A DNA stretch of 64,000 bases. Origin: JAIPAN01 sp040403555. GTDB taxonomy: Bacteria > Bacteroidota > Bacteroidia > Sphingobacteriales > Sphingobacteriaceae. Positions 27,034 to 35,342 of the stretch are shown here, one piece after another. Every line of letters begins with the position of its first letter. The stretch's first letter is position 1. The stretch covers positions 186,001-250,000 of the forward strand of contig JBBAKN010000001.1 of NCBI GenBank assembly GCA_040403555.1, in the 5' to 3' direction. The translations under genes and the position numbers were made by a program. The notes beneath the pieces were generated by a model, which saw only the letters and a program-made list of their open reading frames with translations, did not search any database and had not been told where the DNA came from.

Positions 27034-28308
27034 ATGTCGACTAAGCAAACCTTTGCACTTGGCAAACCTGCAGAATTTAAGTTGAAAGCCCTGAACTGGG
27101 CCAATCAATTTGATACGGCTTGTTATTTAGATTCGAACGAATACCCGAGTAAATACAGCAACTTTGTAGGCCTAATTGCCGCTGGTGTTGAGGAAGAATT
27201 AAGAGCAGATAGCGGTGACACTCTTGCGCAAATAGATGCCTTTATAAAGAACCAAGACCGTATCATACCCGGTTTCCTCAGCTACGATTTAAAAAACGAA
27301 TTAGAAGTGCTAGAATCGAACAATTTGGATCACTTAGATTTTCCTGATGCCTATTTTTTTAAGCCTCAACACCTGATTACCATTTCGGGGCAAGAAGTGG
27401 AAATAAGTTCCGAAAACCCGGAAGACATTTGGGAAGAAATTGACCGAATTCAATTAAGTGAAACTTCTTTAAAATTTAAAGGAAATGTAGCCCAACGTTT
27501 TAACCAAGCAGCATATATTACCACGGTAAAAAAGCTCCAAGAACATATCCAACAAGGCGATATTTATGAAGTAACCCTGTGCCAAGAGTTTTATGCAGAA
27601 GAAGTAAACTTCGACCCATTGGCAGCTTTTATAGCCCTAAATCGCATATCTCCCACTCCATTTGCCAGCTTTTTTAAACAGGATAATCACTACATTCTCT
27701 CTGCAACACCCGAACGCTATATTGCCAAAAGAGGCAACACGCTCCTCTCTCAGCCCATTAAAGGCACCGCCCGCCGAAGTAACGATAAGAAGGAAGACGA
27801 AACCATCAAACAAGCCTTGGCACAAAGCGAAAAAGAACGAGCAGAAAATGTAATGATTGTAGATTTGGTTCGGAACGATTTAACCCGATGCGCCCTGCCT
27901 GGAACAGTAAAAGTGGATGAACTTTTTGGCGTGTATAGTTTTACACAAGTGCATCAACTCATATCTACCATTTCGTGCCAAGTAGCACCCGAGCAATCAT
28001 TTTCTAAAATATTGAACGCTACATTCCCAATGGGTTCTATGACCGGTGCACCAAAAATTAGGGCCATGCAATTAATTGAGCACTACGAACGCAGCAAACG
28101 AGGTGTTTATTCGGGCTCGGTGGGTTATATTCAACCCAACGGCGATTTTGATTTCAACGTCATTATACGAAGCATGCTCTACAATGACAACACGAAATAC
28201 CTTTCTTTTCAGGTTGGTGGGGCCATTACGGCAAAATCTATCCCGGAAGAAGAATATGAAGAATGTCTGCTAAAGGCGAAAGCAATTAGCCAAGTTTTGG
28301 GGGTTTAG
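27034..28308 (+). CDS. pabB: aminodeoxychorismate synthase component I (PabB-like)
   Basis: Chorismate-binding enzyme of 424 residues. It aminates chorismate to aminodeoxychorismate for p-aminobenzoate and folate. The PIKGTARR motif is the version typical of PabB (anthranilate synthase TrpE usually has PIAGT). NVMIVDLVRNDLTR, LISTISC, FPMGSMTGAPKIRAM and SGSVGYIQPNGDFDFN are the other chorismate-binding signatures. GDIYEVTLCQEF precedes them. No glutamine amidotransferase (PabA) is adjacent. A class IV aminotransferase that could be PabC lies 10 kb upstream. The gene is the last of its unit before the accessory island. Confidence 0.9.
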   Translation: MSTKQTFALGKPAEFKLKALNWANQFDTACYLDSNEYPSKYSNFVGLIAAGVEEELRADSGDTLAQIDAFIKNQDRIIPGFLSYDLKNELEVLESNNLDHLDFPDAYFFKPQHLITISGQEVEISSENPEDIWEEIDRIQLSETSLKFKGNVAQRFNQAAYITTVKKLQEHIQQGDIYEVTLCQEFYAEEVNFDPLAAFIALNRISPTPFASFFKQDNHYILSATPERYIAKRGNTLLSQPIKGTARRSNDKKEDETIKQALAQSEKERAENVMIVDLVRNDLTRCALPGTVKVDELFGVYSFTQVHQLISTISCQVAPEQSFSKILNATFPMGSMTGAPKIRAMQLIEHYERSKRGVYSGSVGYIQPNGDFDFNVIIRSMLYNDNTKYLSFQVGGAITAKSIPEEEYEECLLKAKAISQVLGV

Positions 28309-28324
28309 TTAGATAAATATTAAT

Positions 28325-28993
28325 TTATTCAGTTCTTGGTCTGCTTTGAATAGGAAGAATAATATCGTCCTTAAATGCCTTTTGAACAAGTTCGGTTAGT
28401 TTATCATATGTATTTACAAAATCCTTAAGAATACCATATTCGGGGAAAGAGCCGTAGCAATTTTGCAGATAAAATGACGGGGCATACGTATTAATACTCT
28501 TTTTAGAATTTTTTTTAAATTCATAAATATACAAGGTCCCATCGTCATAAATTTGTTCTTGTAAAGTATCTACTCCATGAATTATGGTACATGGTTGTGA
28601 AAATTTAAGATAATCCTCATTCGAATGTTTAAATGCGTCTGTGGGTGCCATTAATTTCAGATAGGTTAGAGCTTCTATTCTATTAAGTTTTTTTTGATTG
28701 ATTTTTAGCTTTGCATTTTTTCTAAAATACTCTAGATTGGCCAATCTCATTAAATAATATGCTTTCTTTTTCCTCACTATAGCATAAAATATATAATCAA
28801 TCGGTATCCAATTAGAAGACCAATGTGTTAACAGAGCATAGTCGATCTTATTCAACTGCATAAATTTTTGTAACGAATCAACTTCAGGAACAAGTGATTT
28901 TCTCGTCTCCGGTAATATTTTTACTTGAGCAGACACAGCAGTACTCAGCAAAAATATAGCTGTAAACAGAACTTTTTTCAGGTGTTTCATCAT
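28325..28993 (-). CDS. exported hypothetical protein, last gene of the accessory island
   Basis: Exported protein of 222 residues, not recognised. A signal peptide (KKVLFTAIFLLSTAVSAQ) begins at the second of two adjacent Met codons. The mature part is charged and aromatic, with no catalytic motif that I can name; segments such as IDYIFYAIVRKKKAYYLM and DDGTLYIYEFKKNSKKS suggest a small beta-rich domain. It is the most distal gene of the minus-strand cluster that starts with the HExxH lipoprotein, 26 nt after the previous gene. By position it could be an accessory immunity-type protein, which is inference. Confidence 0.6.
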   Translation of the reverse strand: MMKHLKKVLFTAIFLLSTAVSAQVKILPETRKSLVPEVDSLQKFMQLNKIDYALLTHWSSNWIPIDYIFYAIVRKKKAYYLMRLANLEYFRKNAKLKINQKKLNRIEALTYLKLMAPTDAFKHSNEDYLKFSQPCTIIHGVDTLQEQIYDDGTLYIYEFKKNSKKSINTYAPSFYLQNCYGSFPEYGILKDFVNTYDKLTELVQKAFKDDIILPIQSRPRTE

Positions 28994-29019
28994 TCTTTAT
29001 CTACGGTCCAAACTGAAGC

Positions 29020-29538
29020 TTAGAATCTAACCGTCAAATCCATTCTAAGAATATGCGGTGTAAAATAAATCCAATTTTCTATATCAATGTAGGGATCTCT
29101 GGGTAGCGAAAACAATGACATAGCGATTTCGTCACAATTGGGTTTTCTGTTTTGTTCTGGCCATTCTTGTTTCCATACATCTAAAATAACCGGAAATATA
29201 AAGGTCGCCTGATTGCGATTTCTCATAAATACGCCATAGTTTATGTCTTTTAAAAGTTTATAATTCGGGTATAAACAGTATGCTATGGAATCATTAACGG
29301 TGAATGAAATTACTTTAGCCTCACCTTTAACATTTTTCTTTACTATTGCCTTAAATGCGAAAACATAAATTTTGCTAGTATCCAAAATGTTCTTCTCAGG
29401 GGTATTATTTTCGAAAAACTTGTAAACCTTAAGCTGTTCTTGCCGTTTCAGTTCTTCTTGGCCAAACAATACTTTCCCAAAACTTATAAACAAGATGAAT
29501 AGTGTGTATTTTTTGATTTTATTCAGCATATCGATCAT
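29020..29538 (-). CDS. exported hypothetical protein, paralogue of the next upstream gene
   Basis: Exported protein of 172 residues. The start is given as the ATG at 29538 (MIDMLNKIKKYTLF); a Met three codons later is equally possible. The signal peptide ends near VLFGQ. It shares its first residues MIDMLNK and the segment LLKDINYGVF with the neighbouring paralogue (VLKNINYDIF there), so the two arose by tandem duplication. Its start lies in a 35-bp repeat that also encodes, in another frame, the tail KTNCNDRYAE before a stop. No known domain is recognised. The cluster context suggests an immunity-like role. Confidence 0.6.
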   Translation of the reverse strand: MIDMLNKIKKYTLFILFISFGKVLFGQEELKRQEQLKVYKFFENNTPEKNILDTSKIYVFAFKAIVKKNVKGEAKVISFTVNDSIAYCLYPNYKLLKDINYGVFMRNRNQATFIFPVILDVWKQEWPEQNRKPNCDEIAMSLFSLPRDPYIDIENWIYFTPHILRMDLTVRF

Positions 29539-29552
29539 TGCAATTGGTTTTA
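29517..29552 (-). repeat. copy A of the duplicated start-site junction
   Basis: A stretch of about 35 bp almost identical to 30033-30067 (one central mismatch). It covers the start codons of the 29020-29538 gene. In the overlapping frame it reads KTNCNDRYAE and a stop. Confidence 0.8.
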
Positions 29553-29561
29553 ATCTTACGC

Positions 29562-30053
29562 TTAATCATCGGAGCCTAAATAGGTACTCACTTGAATCAC
29601 TTTATATTGGTTAGCATTTATATATTCAACTATAAAAACCCGACTAAAAGGGAAGTTTTTGTGATCAAAAATATCATAATTTATGTTTTTCAAAACCTCA
29701 AATTGTTTCACATTCCTTTTCATGAAGCTACTGTCTCTGATACAATAATTATTTTTACTTAGTGTTTGAAGTTTATATCTACGCCTTCTTGTAGTATCTT
29801 GTAAAGTGTATTGATAGGTATATATGTCATACTCATACTCGGGTATATATTTTTTCTTTTCTGGACGTATTAGCGCTTCATCTTTTCTACTTTCCTTAAA
29901 CATTCCTTTTGAATGATTCTCACGAAAAAAGATATACAAATCTGGTTTTACTTTTGTTTGTCCGAATGACCTTTTAGAATAAAAAAAGACTCCCGATAAA
30001 AGAATGACAACAAAAAGGGATCTATTTTTTAGTTTATTCAACATATCGATCAT
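29562..30053 (-). CDS. exported hypothetical protein, first of two paralogues
   Basis: Exported protein of 163 residues from the ATG at 30053 (MIDMLNKLKNRSLF). A GTG eight codons upstream is also open but unlikely. The signal peptide is hydrophobic to about RSFGQ. The mature part is basic and Tyr-rich (YEYDIYTYQYTL) with the segment VLKNINYDIF shared with the paralogue downstream. No known domain is recognised. Its start overlaps the end of the gene remnant at 30034-30159, in the same way that the start of the lipoprotein gene at 30606 overlaps the end of the HExxH lipoprotein gene. Confidence 0.6.
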   Translation of the reverse strand: MIDMLNKLKNRSLFVVILLSGVFFYSKRSFGQTKVKPDLYIFFRENHSKGMFKESRKDEALIRPEKKKYIPEYEYDIYTYQYTLQDTTRRRRYKLQTLSKNNYCIRDSSFMKRNVKQFEVLKNINYDIFDHKNFPFSRVFIVEYINANQYKVIQVSTYLGSDD

Positions 30054-30067
30054 TGCAATTGGTTTTA
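30033..30067 (-). repeat. copy B of the duplicated start-site junction
   Basis: Nearly identical to 29517-29552. It contains the start of the 29562-30053 gene, and its overlapping frame reads KTNCNDRYVE and a stop, the end of the remnant reading frame. Confidence 0.8.
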
Positions 30068-30159
30068 CTTCTTCCACTTAATAATTGGGCTGCTTTATTA
30101 TTTATGGCGATGGTATCAGATGCTGGTTTGTTTTTCCAAACATCAGTGGCATCAAGACC
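30034..30159 (-). pseudogene. C-terminal remnant of a lost upstream gene
   Basis: A 41-codon open stretch without a start codon runs from just inside an in-frame stop (30160-30162) to a stop at 30034-30036. It begins GLDATDVWKNKPASD, continues DTIAINNKAAQLLSG and ends SKTNCNDRYVE. It reads like the end of a folded protein, not random sequence. Further codons in the same frame upstream (LEITPTHFRF) are separated by stops. The tail is shared with copy A of the junction. Interpretation as the degraded 3' end of a toxin-type gene ahead of its partner is inference. Confidence 0.45.
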
Positions 30160-30207
30160 TTAGAAGGCTTAAAACCTAAAATGTGTTGGTGTAATTTCAA
30201 GAGACAA

Positions 30208-30606
30208 TCAATTTAAAGGTTCAGTAATTGGGCATAATTTTATTTCAATTAAATAATCATATCTGGGATCAATCTCAAGGTTTTTAATTCTCAACTGATG
30301 ATACATGAGATTCTTGATATAAAAATTACAGGTCCCTTTTCCCAAGAAAATTATATCCTCATTATCTCTATAGTAAAAAAAATACTTATTATTAATTGAT
30401 ATTAGAGTTAAATCAAGTTTTGTATCAGTTGAGATTTCTTTTATTATGAATCTTACTTCTGCACAAATTCTATTACTAAAATTTGGATTTAACCTTTTAG
30501 TAACTTGAAAGGTTGGTATTTCGGGTTTGCCCAAAAGTTTTTTTGATGAACTGCAGGAAAAAAGAAGCAAACACACTATTAATAAATAGAAAAAGTGCTT
30601 AATCAT
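30208..30606 (-). CDS. small lipoprotein, putative partner of the HExxH lipoprotein
   Basis: Lipoprotein of 132 residues. The signal peptide is FFYLLIVCLLLFSCSSSKK with the lipobox Cys before SSSKK. The ATG at 30606 overlaps the end of the upstream gene by 8 nt (TATATGATTAA), implying translational coupling. The mature domain (FQVTKRLNPNFSNRICAEVRF, then LIEIKLCPITEP) is beta-rich and unknown to me. Tight coupling to a large surface lipoprotein with a toxin-like C-terminus makes it the best candidate for a membrane-anchored immunity protein. That is inference from order and overlap only. Confidence 0.65.
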   Translation of the reverse strand: MIKHFFYLLIVCLLLFSCSSSKKLLGKPEIPTFQVTKRLNPNFSNRICAEVRFIIKEISTDTKLDLTLISINNKYFFYYRDNEDIIFLGKGTCNFYIKNLMYHQLRIKNLEIDPRYDYLIEIKLCPITEPLN

Positions 30607-32119
30607 ATAAAATGCAATTTGACAAGCCTCCTTGTTGTATTTTTGGGTTTCCATTACTATCAATTCCTGTCTGTTCAATTAAAATATTATTTATTATTCT
30701 TTGTTGATCTGAAATATTTGGTACCATGTTTTTAAAAACCTCTGTTAGGGTTCCATCTTTATTTTGAGCAAGGCCTCCCCAAGCCAAGTCACCGTAGAAT
30801 TGATTAGAAATACTATAGCCCTTATTTGTACCAAATTCTTTAAGTGAAGTACTTATATCCGAAACAAAATTTTTAGTCATTAAATCATGTTGAAAGGCGT
30901 TCAGGTCTGAATTTTTTTCAATGAGCCACTTCTCGAGTAATTTCCCATAATCCATTAGATAAGCATTCGGATCTGTTTTATAATAAGCTACTAAATATGC
31001 ATGCACCGATTCATGTAATATAGTTCTAGCAATTGCTAAATCTGAAGCATTATTAAATTTCTGACTATCAAAGGTAGTAGTTACAGTTCCAGTATTATTA
31101 TTGTATTTTGGACTGGTAGCCGCATTCCAATCAGGAGGTAATACCCCATCCTTTAATTTCCAATTAAAACCGGGCGTTTCCCCTGCAAATTTTTGAATAA
31201 TTCCAGCTACTGACCCATTGGAAAGGTTTTTAATCCCATTAAGAATACTTTTCATGCAGGGCTTCAATTGCGTGTCATCAATTTTATTCAAGAATGTTCC
31301 ACTTGGCGGCTGTGGAGGAGGCGTATTATACCCACCAGCACCACCATGTGGCATGTTACCATAGTCTGGTCCAGTAGGCAGGCCGCTCCAGTTGCCTCCT
31401 CCACCTCCGCCTCCACTAGGGCCAGTATCGGTATAAATAGTAAAACATACCTGTGAAATATCGTAATGGGTAGTACAACCCTCTGCCCCGCCGCCACAAA
31501 CGGTTATTTGCCAAACCTGGCTATAACAGAATTGTTCGGCTAGCATAAGGTTATTGGTAGGGGGTATTTGCCCTTTTGCTTGTGGTGCTACATAACCTAG
31601 CAGGTTTTCTGGGCCAGCAATACCTAAGCCTATGTTTTTTAGGGTATTGCCCCACCAATCTTCTACCAGAATGACACCTTTAAAGAGAGTATTGGGGGTT
31701 TTGTAGTTCGGCCAATAGTTCTTTTCGGGTAGTTTTGTAACTACTTCGCTATGGTATTGTTTCTGAGCATCTTTATAAATAAGGAGATAGCTTAATTCGC
31801 TGAGGGGGATATTCCCGCTTTGGGTTTGCAAGGCTATGGCTTGCTCGTAAACCAAGGGTACCACAACCACCTTTCCAAAAGACATATTTTGAACACTTGC
31901 CTCGGCCCAAAGGGGTTCTTTGGCTACGCCATGTCGGGTAGTGCTATCTGGGGCTGTGTGGCTGGTATCGGTAAGTATCTGGCTTTCGAAATAGTTTTGT
32001 GCGTGTGCTATAATTTTTTGTGGTGTGGTACTTTCTTTTTGGCAGGTGGTGAGGAAGGAAATCGCTAAAATTAGCAGTGTACACAGTAAAAGGTGGTTGA
32101 AGGGTCGCTGTGTTTTCAT
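30599..32119 (-). CDS. surface lipoprotein with Gly-rich linker and C-terminal HExxH metallopeptidase-like domain
   Basis: Large lipoprotein of 506 residues. The start is set at the ATG at 32119, where the lipoprotein signal LLLCTLLILAISFLTTC begins; the frame is open 37 codons further but without a secretion signal. An N-terminal domain of about 170 residues is followed by a Cys-containing stretch (CYSQVWQITVCGGGAEGCTTHY), a Gly/Pro linker (a run of seven Gly, then PPPQPPSG), and a C-terminal domain of about 190 residues with TILHESVHAYLVAYY, a zinc HExxH motif. The final part (ISDQQRIINNILIEQTG) may be variable. This layout (anchor, linker, C-terminal enzyme) is that of a polymorphic toxin. 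The target is unknown, and a plain surface protease is the alternative. Confidence 0.7.
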   Translation of the reverse strand: MKTQRPFNHLLLCTLLILAISFLTTCQKESTTPQKIIAHAQNYFESQILTDTSHTAPDSTTRHGVAKEPLWAEASVQNMSFGKVVVVPLVYEQAIALQTQSGNIPLSELSYLLIYKDAQKQYHSEVVTKLPEKNYWPNYKTPNTLFKGVILVEDWWGNTLKNIGLGIAGPENLLGYVAPQAKGQIPPTNNLMLAEQFCYSQVWQITVCGGGAEGCTTHYDISQVCFTIYTDTGPSGGGGGGGNWSGLPTGPDYGNMPHGGAGGYNTPPPQPPSGTFLNKIDDTQLKPCMKSILNGIKNLSNGSVAGIIQKFAGETPGFNWKLKDGVLPPDWNAATSPKYNNNTGTVTTTFDSQKFNNASDLAIARTILHESVHAYLVAYYKTDPNAYLMDYGKLLEKWLIEKNSDLNAFQHDLMTKNFVSDISTSLKEFGTNKGYSISNQFYGDLAWGGLAQNKDGTLTEVFKNMVPNISDQQRIINNILIEQTGIDSNGNPKIQQGGLSNCILYD

Positions 32120-32242
32120 TGGCTTGGATTGAGCTTTGAAAACGCAATGTTTTGGGGGATAGTATCTGAATTGAAAAAAATACTTTTTTAGAAGACTGCC
32201 GCTGTAGTACATGTAGTAGCACAACAGCAAAGTATTAGGCCT

Positions 32243-33058
32243 TTAGCGCTTGGCGGCTTGGTAATAGCTAAGCGCTTCGGGTAAACTTTTCTTAATATCG
32301 GCAATACGAGTAGCATCACTCGGGTGGGTGCTTAAAAATTCGGGTGGGGCACCGTTTGCACCTTTCGAAGTAGCCATACGCTCCCAAAAATCTACTGCTT
32401 TTTCGGGGTTATAACCAGCCATAGCCATAAAAAGCAGTCCTAAATGATCGGCTTCCGATTCTTGATTACGAGAATATTTCAACAAGGCTAAGGAACCCCC
32501 GATCCCATACAATTTACCAACAGCTTGTTGAGTAGTTTGCGATTGATTTCCGGTAATGGCTCCTAAAATATTACCGCCAGCTCGGGCAGCCAAAGTTTGT
32601 GAATAGCGCTCGGCCGAGTGACGGGCAATAGCGTGAGAAATTTCATGCCCCATAACCGTAGCCAACCCTACATCGTCTTTAGTAATAGGCAAAATACCAG
32701 TATAAACTGCCACTTTACCGCCGGGCATACACCAAGCATTAATTTCTTTACTTTGTACCAAATTAAACTCCCATTGGTAGTTTTGAGCCGCATTGGGATA
32801 CTTTTCTTTTAAATAGGCATCTATTACTGTAGCAATTTTCTTTCCAACATTTTTTACCCGTTCGGCATCGGCGGTATTGCTAATTACTTTCGTTTTGGGT
32901 TCTTTTAAAAAATCTTGATAAGCCGTAACTGCCGATTTGTTAATGGTTTCATCGCTTACCAAACTTAACTGGCGGCGACCTGTAACCGGTACTTTAGCGC
33001 AAGAAACTGCGAACATCACCAAGGCTAGTGCCGCAAAGAAATGAGTACTTTTTTTCAT
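32243..33058 (-). CDS. M48 family zinc metallopeptidase, lipoprotein
   Basis: Periplasmic-facing lipoprotein peptidase of 271 residues. The lipobox is in LALVMFAVSCAK. The catalytic motif HEISHAIARHSAER gives the HExxH zinc site, and the third ligand Glu is in SRNQESEADHLGLLFMAMAGY. NAWCMPGGKVAVYTGIL is another conserved M48 segment. The family (LoiP/YcaL/BepA relatives) degrades misassembled outer-membrane proteins. It lacks the BepA TPR tail. It follows plsY with 21 nt between, likely as one unit. Confidence 0.92.
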   Translation of the reverse strand: MKKSTHFFAALALVMFAVSCAKVPVTGRRQLSLVSDETINKSAVTAYQDFLKEPKTKVISNTADAERVKNVGKKIATVIDAYLKEKYPNAAQNYQWEFNLVQSKEINAWCMPGGKVAVYTGILPITKDDVGLATVMGHEISHAIARHSAERYSQTLAARAGGNILGAITGNQSQTTQQAVGKLYGIGGSLALLKYSRNQESEADHLGLLFMAMAGYNPEKAVDFWERMATSKGANGAPPEFLSTHPSDATRIADIKKSLPEALSYYQAAKR

Positions 33059-33079
33059 ACAGCTATAACGATAAGAAAA

Positions 33080-33727
33080 CTAAGGTGTTTTTCGTTTAAA
33101 CAAATTTACTCGACTTTCACTCCCTCTGAGCAAACGTTCTAAATTTTTCTGGTGGGTAACCAAAATAAGAACGCAAATACACATTCCATATAATAAAACA
33201 GAACGTATGGGTGAATGAAACACAAACACAATACTCAACGGAAAAGAAAATCCGGCAGCAATAGAACTCAAAGAAACGTATTTGGAAATGCTTAGGACCA
33301 CCACAAAAACCACTACGCAAATGATAGCCGCCTGAAAATGAACCGCTAAAATCATCCCGAAAAGTGTGGCAATACCTTTACCCCCTCTAAAACCAGCAAA
33401 AATGGGAAATAGGTGACCCAATACCGCCGTAATGCCTAAGGCTAATTGGTAATTTACAAATTGTACCGAATCTTGAGGACCAGTAACGGATAAGCCGATA
33501 AAAGCCGCCAAATTAGTAGCCGTCCAACCTTTAAAAATGTCAATAAGCATCACTGCAATGCCAGCCTTTTTTCCTAAAACCCTAAAGGTATTGGTTGCCC
33601 CAGCATTCCCGCTACCATATTCCCGAATATCAATACCATAAAATCCTTGCCCCAGCCATACTGCAGTAGGTATAGAGCCAAATAAATACGCTAAAATTAG
33701 TGCCGATATAGAATAAATAGAAATCAT
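33080..33727 (-). CDS. plsY: acyl-phosphate glycerol-3-phosphate acyltransferase PlsY
   Basis: Integral membrane acyltransferase of 215 residues that makes 1-acyl-G3P from acyl-phosphate in phospholipid synthesis. Conserved loops are present: GSIPTAVWLG, REYGSGNAGATNTFRVLG (motif 1), then GHLFPIFAGFRGGKGIATLFG (motif 2). At least five TM helices are visible. The C-terminal basic tail follows THQKNLERLLRGSES (motif 3). The ATG at 33727 is preceded by a TATACTTG box 7 nt upstream. Confidence 0.94.
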   Translation of the reverse strand: MISIYSISALILAYLFGSIPTAVWLGQGFYGIDIREYGSGNAGATNTFRVLGKKAGIAVMLIDIFKGWTATNLAAFIGLSVTGPQDSVQFVNYQLALGITAVLGHLFPIFAGFRGGKGIATLFGMILAVHFQAAIICVVVFVVVLSISKYVSLSSIAAGFSFPLSIVFVFHSPIRSVLLYGMCICVLILVTHQKNLERLLRGSESRVNLFKRKTP

Positions 33728-33734
33728 GCGGGTA

Positions 33735-33742
33735 CAAGTATA
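33735..33742 (-). promoter_or_regulatory. -7-like box of plsY
   Basis: TATACTTG on the minus strand, one mismatch from TAnnTTTG, seven bases before the ATG at 33727. Confidence 0.35.
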
Positions 33743-33805
33743 CGGAAAATCAGTTTTAAACGCTAATTCGAGCGTTTAAGCACCGCATATTAGTAAGCAT
33801 TTTGG

Positions 33806-33813
33806 TATATTTG
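33806..33813 (+). promoter_or_regulatory. -7 box of gpmI
   Basis: TATATTTG, an exact TAnnTTTG match, four bases before the GTG start at 33818. Confidence 0.6.
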
Positions 33814-33817
33814 TAGG

Positions 33818-35341
33818 GTGAAAACAAAAAAGACCGTACTCCTAATTATGGATGGTTGGGGCTTAGGCAAGTCTGACTATTCTGACGCTATTGCCCAGGC
33901 CAAAACGCCTTTCTATAAACACTTACTTCAAACCTATCCGAATGCTCGTTTAGAAGCTTCTGGAGAAGCCGTGGGCTTGCCTGCAGGCCAGATGGGTAAT
34001 TCGGAAGTGGGTCACATGAATTTAGGTGCCGGAAGAATTGTATATCAGGAATTAGGTAGAATAAATAAAGCCGTACAAGATGGCAATTTGGCTAGCAATC
34101 CGGTATTAACAGAAGCCTTTGCTTATGCCAAAAAAGAAGGTAAAAATGTGCACTTTATAGGTTTATTATCCGATGGTGGCGTGCACGCACACATTGATCA
34201 TGTAAAAGGTTTATGTGATGCGGCCAAAGCAAACGGAGTATCTAATGTATTTATTCATGCCTTTTTAGATGGCAGAGATACCGATCCTAAATCGGGGCTA
34301 GGTTTTATCCATTCACTTAACAAGCATCTAAAAACAAGCGTTGGCACCCTAGCTTCGGCGGTGGGCAGATATTACGCCATGGACCGCGATAACCGTTGGG
34401 AACGAGTAAAATTAGCTTATGATCTATTAGTAAAAGGCCAAGGTAAGGCATGCACCAATATTTCCGATGCGGTGCAAAAATCCTACGCTGAAGGCATTAC
34501 AGATGAATTTATGCCTGCTCTACTGGCAGTAGATGCACAAGGAAAAGCACTTACTCATATTGCAGAAAAGGATGTGGTTATTTGCTTCAATTTTCGTACC
34601 GATAGAGGCCGAGAAATAACACAGGCATTAACTCAACGGGCATTTCCAGAGCAAGATATGCATCCGCTAGCTTTGCATTACATTACCTTTACTAGCTACG
34701 ACGAAACGTTTAAAAACGTACAAGTCATTTTCCACAACGAAGATTTAAAAGATACACTAGGAGAAGTATTGGCTCAAAACCATAAAAATCAGATCAGAAT
34801 AGCCGAAACGGAGAAATATCCGCACGTAACCTTTTTCTTTTCGGGTGGTAGAGAGGCTGAATTTCCGCAAGAAAAACGAAAAATGGCGGCCTCACCAAAG
34901 GTGGCTACCTACGATTTACAACCCGAAATGAGTGCTGCTAAACTAGCAGAAATTGCTTGCGAAGAACTTAACTCGGGCTGGCCAGATTTTATATGCTTAA
35001 ACTTCGCCAACCCCGATATGGTTGGACACACCGGTGTTTTTGAAGCCGTAATAAAAGCCGTAGAAACGGTAGATAGCTGTGTAAAGCAAGTGGTAGAATG
35101 CGGCATAAAAAACGGTTATTCCTTTATCATTTTAGCTGATCATGGCAATGCCGACTTTATGATTAATGCAGATGGTACACCAAACACCGCCCATACCACC
35201 AATTTGGTGCCTTGCATTTTAATTGATAGCGAATTTACACATATTAAAGATGGTAAACTAGGCGATATTGCACCTAGCCTCTTAGCATTAATGCACCTAA
35301 ACATTCCATCAGCAATGACCGGAACTGTACTGGTATCTTAA
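33818..35341 (+). CDS. gpmI: 2,3-bisphosphoglycerate-independent phosphoglycerate mutase
   Basis: Mn-dependent glycolytic mutase of 507 residues. LIMDGWGLG supplies the first metal Asp, and GNSEVGHMNLG holds the phospho-Ser (residue 62). HAFLDGRDTDPKSG, GRYYAMDRDNRWERV, NFRTDRGREITQA and the C-terminal LADHGNADFM are the other signature regions. The start is a GTG (33818), since MKTKKTVLLIMDGWG matches family N-termini and no ATG precedes it. A TATATTTG box ends four bases upstream, so the mRNA may be leaderless. The lipoprotein gene that follows starts one base after the stop. Confidence 0.97.
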   Translation: MKTKKTVLLIMDGWGLGKSDYSDAIAQAKTPFYKHLLQTYPNARLEASGEAVGLPAGQMGNSEVGHMNLGAGRIVYQELGRINKAVQDGNLASNPVLTEAFAYAKKEGKNVHFIGLLSDGGVHAHIDHVKGLCDAAKANGVSNVFIHAFLDGRDTDPKSGLGFIHSLNKHLKTSVGTLASAVGRYYAMDRDNRWERVKLAYDLLVKGQGKACTNISDAVQKSYAEGITDEFMPALLAVDAQGKALTHIAEKDVVICFNFRTDRGREITQALTQRAFPEQDMHPLALHYITFTSYDETFKNVQVIFHNEDLKDTLGEVLAQNHKNQIRIAETEKYPHVTFFFSGGREAEFPQEKRKMAASPKVATYDLQPEMSAAKLAEIACEELNSGWPDFICLNFANPDMVGHTGVFEAVIKAVETVDSCVKQVVECGIKNGYSFIILADHGNADFMINADGTPNTAHTTNLVPCILIDSEFTHIKDGKLGDIAPSLLALMHLNIPSAMTGTVLVS

Positions 35342-35342
35342 C

